Origin: Ophiosphaerella korrae
Taxonomy: Eukaryota; Ascomycota; Dothideomycetes; Pleosporales; Phaeosphaeriaceae
NCBI GenBank assembly: GCA_028456385.1
Contig: JALNQF010000019.1
Location: 310,001 to 374,000, forward strand
Reading direction: 5' to 3'
DNA length: 64,000 bases
Of this stretch, positions 54,440 through 64,000 are shown piece by piece. The notes beneath the pieces were generated by a model that worked only from the letters and a program-made list of their open reading frames with translations, had not been told where the DNA came from and searched no databases. Position 1 is the first letter of the stretch, and each line of letters starts with the position of its first letter. Made by a program: the position numbers and the translations under genes.

Positions 54440-55087
54440 ATGCCGCGCCGACGCCGCCCTCCTCGACCCGGAGCACTTGCCGACCTGTCCCCAACCCGCA
54501 TCCTTGCCCAGATCGTCCTCCTTCAACTTGCATACTATGCATGCGCCGCAGTCCTTATTGTGTTCACGGCTATTGTAGCCGGCAAAGAAGTCAGTACAGA
54601 TCTGTTGTTCAACTGGCGCAGTCTGCGTGGTGATACCACAGTTGGCTGGACACTGGGGCTGGTATGGGTACTCAACGGTCTCATTTGGTAAGCCTGCATG
54701 GAGTGATCATATCTGCCCATTCTAACCTACTATAGTGTACTCTTCATTATCCTTCTCATAGCTCGGTCGAAACTCGTGCTCGACTTTGCCCTCACCGTAC
54801 ACTTCATCCATCTTGTCATCACCTCCTTTTACTCGCATGCGATACCAGCGAACCTTCTTTGGTGGGCACTTCAAATATGCAGTGCCACTGTAATGACATC
54901 CGTGGGTGTATGGGCCTGTCAGTGGCGTGAACTTAAGCCCATAACTTTCGGGAGCAAATCTGCCCCTAAACAACCAATAGCGGACGATAGCGCTGGAGAA
55001 TCAATAGGCAGAGGCAGGGGTCGAGGAAGAGACGGAGCCGGAGAATATGAAATGGTGGACATGAACGATGGTGATAATCGTGTGTGA
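54440..55087 (+). CDS. SYS1: Golgi membrane protein Sys1
   Basis: Exons 54440-54687 and 54736-55087, joined over a 48 nt GTAAGC intron, give 199 aa. The protein has four hydrophobic helices and the Sys1 landmarks: SPTRILAQIVLLQLAYYACA, a loop LFNWRSLRGDTTVGW, FALTVHFIHLVITSFYS and IPANLLWWALQ. The cytoplasmic tail contains an RGRGRGR stretch and ends acidic. Sys1 recruits the acetylated Arf-like GTPase Arl3 to the trans-Golgi, upstream of Arl1 and golgins. The N-terminus MPRRRRPPRPG is basic, fitting the cytoplasmic side. Confidence 0.95.
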
Positions 55088-56452
55088 TACCATTTAAATG
55101 CATTGCTGGCGTTATGGTTGCGTGTTACAATACAGGAGAACTGTCAGCACGCGCCCAGTCTTGATCCTGAAATTTTGTGATACCTAGTCGACTTGGTAGC
55201 TATTATACTTTACCCAATATTCACTTTGTTGCACAGAATCACCATGGCGCAAAATGAACATTGTATACTTGAGTGTCATCGGCACTCGCAGCTTTCTATT
55301 CCTCTACCTGCGAGAAACCAGCGCGGCGAAGATCGCTGGAAAAGAACTGCCTCACCTCTAACCTTAAACCAAGGCAACACTCTCTCTAAGCCTGACGAGG
55401 CGAAAGCTGTCTTTTCTTCTACGCCTAATCTTGGCACGACCCGACACATGACATGGCCTAGCTCTTCTAAGGATCCAGATTGTCCTTCTTTGTTTACAAT
55501 TGCCTCTATCCAAACTTTGTCTAGATAAGCAGGTAGGTCTATACCTGGTTAGGCTGCTAGTGATTGTCTGTAGGTTTGCGTTCACGGAGCATAGCTACCT
55601 GCGTGTATTTGTTTCTTCAAAGGCACCTCTATGTGCTGTACTCGGTGGCTACCACTGCTTGTAAAGGCCAAGATTACTTTTACGGTAGATTGTGCGTTCC
55701 CGATTTGTTGCTCTGGCAAGAGTGGCTGTTGCGCATGGTGTTGTGGTGGTATGCTGAGGGCTAGAACCGAATGCCATAATGCCAGACTCCAATAGAAGAA
55801 CCTAAAGTTCATGATGTTGTTGTCGCCGAGGAGGCTTACGGTCTGCAGTGCATATGGTGGATGTCTGCCGTTTAGAATGTACGAATTCAAAAACACCCCA
55901 AACATGGGGAATGTGATTTGTGCGGGATATATGCTTAATCATGATACGCCCGTCGGCTCGGTGTTACTCTCTCTTGTCCCTGCTACCAATAAAGATATGG
56001 CACATGATGCGGGATCGACATCTGGGAAGGCGGGTTTGCGTGGGCAAACGGTATAGCCTAATAAAGTAATTAGAAACCTGTTGCGGCGCCAGTGGTTTCA
56101 CGGATGGTTCATCTCGTTTGAAGGTTCAGGCGATTTTCTGCGCGAACTCAAGTGCATCTAGCGCCACCTTCTAGAATACAAACTTCCGGCCTCTAATCAT
56201 CTGATAAAAGCTTCGCAGTGTAAACTCACCCTAGTTGCAAGGTTGACGTGTATTCACGAACGCGGTAGGTAGAGATAGCGAGCTTGGCACCAACCTAAGG
56301 TTTCTGCATACTACGGAACCACGTGAAGGCGCTAGCTAAGTTCAATGCTCAGCGAAACCTTGTCTTTTCGCATAGCTCCCAGCTATGAGCTCGCAACCAT
56401 GATACACCGCTAACAGACATCGCAACTAACGATTGCGTCCCAGGGAGCCATT
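55088..56452. other. Intergenic stretch
   Basis: About 1.4 kb without a supported gene. Frames at 55193-55528 (plus) and 55582-55905 (minus) overlap others and lack recognisable content. The right part holds the TFC4 promoter. Confidence 0.45.
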
Positions 56453-59400
56453 ATGAATCCACAGAATAGCTATTATAATCAGTGGCCTCCCGGACAAGCG
56501 CCTTTTGGAAGGCGATTTCCACCACCTGTCCAGGGTACCTTCAATAGTGTCCCAGCACCAAATCCGGTAAGACCGCAGATGCAACAGATGAATGGACAAC
56601 AGTACCCGGTTCATTTCCCCCAGGGCCAATTTGTGCCTCCTCAGCAAGCATTTGGACTTCCGAACCCACAGGCTGCATTTACACCGCTCATTCCTCTGAG
56701 TGCAGTTGAAGATTTGCAGCTGCCACAGATTCCTTTCACCAGTACTGCTATTCCAGAATCCTTCAGCGGGGCGCCGTTCGTTATCAGTGGCCCTGTAGTG
56801 CATGAGGGATATATTCCTGCCCCTGGCCGGAATGACGAAGATGTATATCCCGCTCTTCCGGGCTATGGCAACTCATTATTTCGCGACCGTGACTTCGAGA
56901 GCTCTGATGATGAAAGTGACTATGAGCGTGAGCTCACGTTTGAGGAGCAGATGCGTGAGCTTGAAGAGAAAGATGACTCTGAAGTTGACGCGGATTATTC
57001 AGAAGAAGACGCGCAGCACGATGCCGGCGACCCAGATGAGATGGAGTTGGATGAGGATTTTGAAGACGTAGAGGGACAGACCCAGCGAAAGCGAAGTAAA
57101 CCTAGTACTCGGGGGAATGCCACCAAAGCGGCGCGTGGGAGACAAGGAGCAAGGTCACGAGCTCAAAGTCAAGGTGGACGCCCGGATGCCGCGGCCTCAC
57201 GAAGAAGGAAAAGGAATCGTGGCCCAGGAAAACAAAAAGGCAGCCGCAAGGGGCCTCGAAAGGTGGCTGATCCAGGACCAGAATTCAAAGAGTTGCAACG
57301 ACAAGCTAATGAACGATTTATTGCGTCTGACTACAGCGCAGCACTCGAATATGCGCAAAAAGCGATTCAACTCAACCCCGAAATATTTGACGCTCACAAC
57401 ATCGCCTCTGAGATCTATGCTGCAATGGGCGAAGAGGTAAAATCCATTGACTCATTGATCATTGGAGCCCCGACAAAACGCGATCCTGGGCTGTGGCATT
57501 TCATCATTGAACGTGTCAATAAACTGGATGTAGAAATATATCCAGAGTACACTGAAGCGGCCAAGACCAGCTTGACCTTAAGGTGTCTCCAACAGATTGT
57601 ATTACTTGACTCGGAGAACTATGAAGCTCGTAGCCACATACTCGAGATCGAAGCGAGCTTAGGACATGTTTCAAAATGTGTAAAACTTGGTCGAAAGATG
57701 CTGAAGTTGCGCAAAGAGAAGAAGAAAACTCCGGACACTGAAGTCATGAAAATAATGGCTATGATGGGTACATCCACAAAACGGCAAACAAAACTTCACC
57801 TTTCCAGGCTCATAGAGAGCTTTGATGAAGCGATTGATTCGCTCACGAGGAAGAGGCCGGAGGATAGTGACTTAGACTGGGAAATAATCAACATTTATTT
57901 GGATCTTCTTGATCGAGGTGGAGATTATAATTACGCATTACTACGCCTTAAATCACTTTCACGATGGAAGCAGGGCAGGGGAAAGGACACCTATTGGGAC
58001 GAACAACAAGATGATCGCGAGTATGACATCGAGGATGAGCCAAGACGTGTAGCTGTTCCACAGTTCCATCGTAAATCATGTGACTCTAAATTTGGACGGA
58101 ACCTACCACTTGAAATAAGAGTAAAGCTAGGCCTATTTCGATTGCGCAGAAGTAGCGATGACTTTCGAGAAGCTATGGTAAGTTCCAGAAGCCCGCTTTT
58201 CAGATTGTATTTGACGTTTACAGCACCATCTTGAGATGCTTCGACCCGATGATCATAGTCCCGAAGCGCTAGTGTGGGACTATGAAGACCTGTTTCGTGT
58301 GATTGCAGACGCACTACATGCAACTGGTCACGATAACGAGGCTCTGCGCTTCTACGAGCCTTTATATTTCAATAACTCATCAGAGCTCGGTTTGATGAGT
58401 AACATCGGTATCTACACTTGCTATAAAAATCTTGGGCAGCTCGAAAAGGCGCAAAGTCTGATTCCTGTGTTAAAAGACTGGAACTCGGAGACAGTAGATG
58501 ATCTCGTCAAATTAGCAATCTTCTTTGAAAATGAGGGCATGCTGGCAGAGGCTGTACAGCGTGCTGAAATCCTCTACAGGAACAGATATTCTCATAGGCT
58601 ACGAAAGTTGGGGTTCAAGGCTTACCATGAACTCAGAGATGTGTACGATATTCAAAGAAAACAAGCACGTGGCAAACATAGCACACGGAAGAGCACAGTC
58701 AGAAAGCAAAGGAGGCTCACCAAGAAAGCCACAGGCCGAGGCAATGTGGATGAGCACGACTCTCTGAATGATGGCGCTGACAATGATCTTCCTTCCCTTG
58801 GCCCACTTACAGAGCGTCCAAACGAAGGCCTGTTCCGGACTCGAAGGCTTGCAACCAAACCTGCTAAAGCCCAGACATTTCTCCCTTTCCGGACTGATGT
58901 TGATGACGAGGCGGTTTCTTCGCCTGGTAGACTAACGACTTTCGAGGGTACAAATGTGCCCCTTCGAGCAATCGACCACAGGCTTTTCAGGCAAAGGCTT
59001 GAACTTCTTGCCAGAAACTCGGCTGAAGAACTACAGGCGGCTCGGGCACAGCATCGAGAGACAGTGGCGAGCTTCAAAAGACTTGATGAATTGTCCGGTG
59101 CTGCGGAAGAAGGTGACGAAGATGCTACTAACGAGGTACTGTCCATCACACGGGAGCTCATTCAAGAGTATTCAACGTTTGATTTGTTCTACTCAAACCG
59201 AAAGGAAGAGTTCCAAAGCTACTTCAGGCGAACCGGTGATCATGAGCTATGGAAAGAATCGGCACTTATGGTTCTCGCTATCGTTGCGAACAATGTAGAA
59301 GATGGAGCGACAGATCCAGAACTAACAGAGAAGCCTGATCAGCCACCTACAGAATTTTGGGGTGTTGCCTTCGAGAGGTGGATCGATGCCTTTGGTCGCT

Positions 59401-60341
59401 ACGCCATCATCCTCGCTTGCGAAGGGGACGATGAACGTTGTTTCAGCACCCTAGACATCGCAGTGCAGTCTAACATAGTCTACCGCTCCGCAGAGTACCA
59501 CCATCGACTTCAAATCTGCAGGCTTGCATGCGCTCTTGCAATTGATGACTCTAATCAGGCATCTTCTGCAGTACGCTGGCTAATGAAGGAACATCCCTTT
59601 GGTAGCGACCTGTTTCGCCTCTATAGCTGCGCCAACCGTCTCTGCTCATTTCCTGAAGGCTATTCCACAGGCCCATCTCACAAAATTCTCATGCGTTACA
59701 TCAAGACCATGGATTTTGCACTTCTCACTGAGGAACAACGCATATGGTATAACTTTAGAGATAAGAGGGATGCCTCTGGCGGCTACCAGAATGCGGTGAA
59801 TATCGAGGACGTAAGATATGTCAAGGATCACGACCCGGTCGTCTTCGCACTTTATGCTCATATTTTAGTGTGTGGCGGCTCGTATATGGCAGCACTTAAC
59901 TACTACTTTCGTGCCTTCGCTATCACTCCCGACGATGCGATACTTAATCTGAGCATTGGACTAGCGTACATCCAGCACGCCATGAAGCGACTTTCGGAGA
60001 ATCGACAGTTCCAAATACAACAAGGACTAGCTTTTATCAATCGGTACTACGAACTTCGGACGAAGGACAATATCGCTATCCAATGCCAAGAAGCCGAATT
60101 CAACTTTGCGCGCATATGGCATACCCTTGGGCTTATGAGTCTTGCGATACCTGCATATGAGCGTTGCATCCAGATGAGCGATTGGGTGCAGAAAGAGGCG
60201 GAAGATAATTGCACCGATAGATCCTGGAGTCACGAGGATTTCAAGTATGAGGCAGCCTTTGCAATTCAGAGCATTTATGCCGTGAGTGGAAATTTCGAGG
60301 GGGCAAGAAAGGTGACAGAGAGCGTATTGGTCATTGAGTAG
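56453..60341 (+). CDS. TFC4: RNA polymerase III factor TFIIIC TPR subunit (Tfc4/Sfc4)
   Basis: Exons 56453-58177 and 58224-60341, joined over a 46 nt GTAAGT intron, give 1280 aa. The N-terminal 150 residues are Gln/Pro-rich; then comes a long acidic block (about 150-210) and a basic one (about 220-275). TPR repeats start at about residue 277 (ELQRQANERFIASDYSAALE, then YAQKAIQLNPEIFDA) and continue in two arrays separated by a charged linker (about 720-800), as in yeast Tfc4. The C-terminal array includes YMAALNYYFRAFAITPDDAI. Tfc4 is the TFIIIC tau-A subunit that recruits TFIIIB (Brf1, Bdp1) to tRNA and 5S genes. Length compares with about 1000-1050 aa in yeasts; the extra residues are in the tails and linker. 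Confidence 0.94.
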
Positions 60342-62493
60342 AAGCGTGAGGGCCACGAAGAGTCATTTCTTGCCTACGAGCAGATACCCCACGGGGCACT
60401 TTAACTTCTCCAGACTAAACATTTGGCAGACTCAATATACCTATATAGTACGCGTCACCTCTCTTTTATACCACGTTCGTGACGCAAGAGTCTTTCCCCC
60501 AAGATGCCATACTCATTCCGGGATCGGCAGTGGCTGCGTGATAGGCTTGCAGAGAAACACTGGTATCGGAAAGTCTAGAATGCCATGTTACCTCGCTAAT
60601 TCAGATATACATATGCACGTCGCAGCCAGCCCTGCTTCTTCCCTGTACCGCGCCTTACATATACAGCCTTAACGCTGTGTTTTATAACTGTGGAGAATGT
60701 CGGCATGACTGTCAGTTTTCATAATCCACGCATGTTTGCCCGGAATGAATGGGATCGACCTTGCATACGGAGGCATTGCCGTTGTGACACGCACAGAAAT
60801 GAGAGAGGTTCGGAGCTACTTGTTCTTCCTTTGATAAGATCAATTCTCATCTTATTATTCTAACTTGACGACATATACGCTGATTTCTGTTCGTTTTGCA
60901 CTCGCTGTTTAAGTCTTGTGAGACACGGTACACTTCGTCTGGCGAAAACCGACGCAAGACACACTCCATAAGTACAGATAACTAAACCTTCCAAAGTTTG
61001 CTACTTCACTCACACCTCCCCAAAATTACCTGAAAGACATGTAATGTTTGCACTAGAGCCTGTAGCCGTTACTACACAAGCTACATTCCGTGCTAGATCC
61101 TGTTCATTTCCTGCCTTTGGATGTAACAAGCGCAAATCCTTGACTGTGCAAAGTTACACAAGTAACACATTCGTATGCGGCCCGCCAAACGCATGTAGTG
61201 CGACTAAAGAGCTTTTTGGCACCCGTTGACATAGGCATGAAAACTGGGGCGGTCTAGATGGTTGATCTAACATGTTTTGGTATCAGTTGCATGCGGAGCC
61301 CGACTGCTACCTAAGGCCTTCTGGGAACACAATACCTGCATAATACAGCACTTGTTTCAGATGAGATAGGTCTTTTGCGCAAGGCCTCAAATAATAGATT
61401 CGAGGTAGGGTCTATCGTTAGAAATTGGTTTCTTTCTAGTGATTACACGCATCAATATGAACAATACATGTTTCTTGTGACTTGTGATGTAATACAAAAC
61501 CTCTCTCTGAAATGGAAGCATTGCCTCACAGCTGAATTTAGAGTTTATAAATGGTTGTGCAACCATTTCAAGATTACTAGTGATGATTCCATGTGGCAGA
61601 TTCTAGAGCAAAGTTGCTACAGCTTTCTCAAGTCTAGATTGGACTTTACGGCAACACATACCCTTGGTAGATTAGGTAAACTTCTCTGCCACACCTAGAT
61701 AAAGTCTTGTACAGTAGTCTAAAGCCCGGAATATGGTGTTTCATCATTTGATCAAGCTTCAGCAAGCATCGCTTCTGCCTGTAACCTGCTGGTGACCGTC
61801 TGCCTGAAATGGCATGATTGTAATAGCCGAGACTTTAATTGGAGAGGTATTTAAAGTTCACAGTTTTAGTTTAGCTTTAACAATATTTCAAGGCACCTCG
61901 AGAGCGAATGGAAACTCTTGGAGCACTAGAGATAAGTAGTACGCCATGACGCTTAGCATTCAGCTTCAACACCATTCCAGCCAGCCAAAGATCCTTAGTT
62001 CTACCCACCCATATTCTACTGCTTAAATTTGCCGATTTGGAACAAGTTGAGAAATAATTTAGTGTCTGAGTGATTATACCCTCAAGAGCTTTAAGAAAGT
62101 TTAATTATGTATTCCTCATCGTGACTGGCTTACCATGATTACGAGCGCATCCTACAGACTAATCGCGACCACGGGAAGAAGGCGGATGTGCGTCCAAAGC
62201 GGCTTGGTATCAAGAAAAAAGGCATAGTCTAATGTTGCAGCTGGTGTTGTCCTACCCCATGTCAAATATCCCTCGTGCTGAAGCTGAAATGAAAGCCTTG
62301 TATGTACACTGCATGCGTAGCATCAAGAAACGTTATAGTGAAGCAGGAAAATATTTATATCAAGGCGATTACTGCTCGTCGAACTATCCTTCACTGAAAA
62401 CAAAAATTTACACTTACACCTCCTTCAGCTTCAATTTTAGCATCCGTGTCTACTCCTTCTACTTCTTACTTCGACATCATCTACGACACAAGC
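60342..62493. other. Long AT-leaning intergenic stretch
   Basis: About 2.1 kb without a supported gene. Open frames are short and scattered (60334-60672, 61044-61229, 61375-61698). I saw no repeats. An upstream exon of the next gene could lie near its right end: the coding frame there is open back to a TTTTAG acceptor-like site at about 62440. Confidence 0.4.
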
Positions 62494-64000
62494 ATGTATT
62501 CTTTGGACGAGCTACAGATAGTGCTTGAAAGCCTTGACCCAAACCATATATTGCAAGGAAAGTCATACGATAGAACCTGGGGCAATCAACTGGGTTTCAC
62601 AGGTGCAACTGACTTTCATGTTGGCATCCCATATAACCCATGGGCCAAAACGTCAACTCCCTTCGAGAGCACACTTGGGCTTACCTTTAAGGATGTGCTC
62701 AAGAAAGGCCTCGAAGGCACACCTGCGACGAACGACAAGGTGTTCATCGACGTCACCCAACTAGCAGGTGGATGGGTAGAGTTTTTCAACCGGCGAAATG
62801 GACAAGACGTTGACCCAAACAATTTAGCTCACCAAATGGGTGCCATAGTCAAAGGACTTCCCCAAAGCGTTACCCTAACCATACGCTTCTTGATTGGCGA
62901 TGACGGATCTGATGAGGCAGCTGTTCGCTGGTCTAGCCTGCAGAATGACTTCCAGAACATCTTTTGGCCTAACGGGAAATGTGTATTTAAACATCCCAAC
63001 GCTGAGATATATGTGGGCTTTTACAGCCCCAACTTTGAGGCAATATAAGTGCAGCTAACAGTAGTACCTTGGGAATCTCTAATGTCAACAGCGGAGACCC
63101 GAAGGCGTTCAGCAGTCCGCAGCTGAGCTAGATTCCTTGATCGATATTTTCCGACAGATGGTGAAAAATATTGGAAGCAGTGCAAGTTTGGTGTCCGGAG
63201 CTAATCAAGCCATTGAAAAAGCACTCTTGATGTTTACAAAAGAAATAGCGGCCAAGCAGCATTCCGCTAGGACCCTACCGAGTATTAGCTGGAACCATGC
63301 AAAGATTCTGGCCGTGAATGGTAAGACTCTGATGGCAGGTGGCGGAAACTACTGGAATGATTACGCCGACAATGAATCATTCATATGTGATCTTCAGTCA
63401 AAGATCAAGGGAGGTGCTACTATCTCTGCCCATTCCTATTGTGACTACTTTTGGAAGTATGAATTTCAGCTTGCGCTCTTGCTTCAACTCTACTTACATG
63501 TTATCAGATATCTCAATCGAGACCACAAGACTGACACGCACTCATTCCGGCAACATGCGTCTGAAGAGTCTGACGAAGGTCCATCCTGGGACACCAATCA
63601 AGTTCCAATTTTTGACTAAAAGCCAACTGAGAAAACTGGAAAATTTGTTCTCGCCGTGGCCAAGTTTGGCGACTGGACGGGCACCATGGACAAAATTGAG
63701 TACCCAATTCAAGCTATTGATGCCATCAGAGACTTGATCCAAAACGTATGCTGGAGGATCGTATGGACCAGTGCCGGTGAAAATTTCGTCCGCTTCTTCC
63801 ATCAATTCTTTATTGACCCAATCACAGACCAAATGTTGTTAGAAAATTTTAAGAAAGCTAGGGTAACTTCTACAGCATGGGCAAGCAGGATTGCTCGGTA
63901 CAAAGCCATTGCTAGCGCGAAGAAAACTATTCACATTGATGCTGAGATCATCGCCTGCTTCTTTCAGCAGGGCAATCCTGCATGGGAGAATCAGCTGACA
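62494..64000 (+). CDS. Phospholipase-D-like protein, 3' end outside window
   Basis: Exons 62494-63039, 63092-63456 and 63508 onward are supported. The frame is also open upstream of the Met at 62494, so the true start may lie in an earlier exon. The first part resembles the entry of fungal PLD-like proteins (LQGKSYDRTWGNQLGF, WVEFFNRR). The second has SWNHAKILAVNGKTLMAGGG with NYWNDYADNES, an HxK-x4-D motif in which the Asp position is Asn (HAKILAVN). A further exon gives GKFVLAVAKFGDWTG and runs open to the edge with ARYKAIASAKKTIHID, which should be the start of the second half-site. The junction between about 63570 and 63640 could not be resolved, and intron 1 would need a GC donor. Substrate unknown. 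Confidence 0.65.

Overview
The window looks like a chromosomal segment of a filamentous ascomycete (Pezizomycotina; the gene content would suit a dothideomycete, but the class is an inference). Introns are short (about 42-90 nt) with GT(A/G)NGT donors and CTAAC/CTGAC-type branch points close to the AG. There is a PTH11-type rhodopsin-domain membrane protein, a family centred on filamentous ascomycetes. Many genes are single copy housekeeping genes of the ascomycete core. I saw no virus, transposon, CRISPR array, rRNA or convincing tRNA.

Layout. The left edge holds the C-terminal part of a DNA-repair nuclease, probably Exo1 (1-1130), then a PTH11-like receptor (3766-4986), a lysine-rich protein with an internal duplication (6504-7340), a SNIP1/Pml1-like FHA protein (7814-9013, minus), a seven-exon coiled-coil protein of about 1297 aa (9857-14516), a BTB-like protein (15150-15968), eIF1 (16442-16923) and DNA ligase I (17410-20007, minus).

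From 20.4 to 32.6 kb there is an accessory-looking island without housekeeping genes. It contains a six-exon unknown protein (20476-21553, minus), a coiled-coil protein with NPF motifs (21629-23955, minus), a ricin-B-like lectin with one membrane segment (24689-25459, minus), a nine-exon HSPA12-like Hsp70 ATPase (26055-28423, minus), a divergently transcribed paralogue of the coiled-coil protein (29137-31497) and a small basic protein (32023-32625). The two coiled-coil genes share their N-terminal and C-terminal domains and an intron at the same position and phase, so they are an old duplication that now flanks the lectin and the ATPase. This is the best candidate here for an undescribed system.

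The right half is core eukaryotic machinery: Mediator subunit Med14 (34400-37759, minus), vacuolar amino-acid exporter Atg22 (38862-41013), meiotic recombination factor Hop2 (41220-42085, minus), a Sap1/Yta6-type AAA ATPase (42358-44866, minus), a mitoferrin-type carrier (45839-47116, minus), mitochondrial asparaginyl-tRNA synthetase (48913-50657, minus), a PARG-like macrodomain protein (51903-52839), Coa6 (53657-54128, minus), Sys1 (54440-55087), the TFIIIC TPR subunit Tfc4/Sfc4 (56453-60341) and, cut by the right edge, a phospholipase-D-like protein (from about 62494). Most gene models were rebuilt by hand by joining exons; unless stated, exon phases and total length are consistent. Two to three introns appear to be GC-AG rather than GT-AG.
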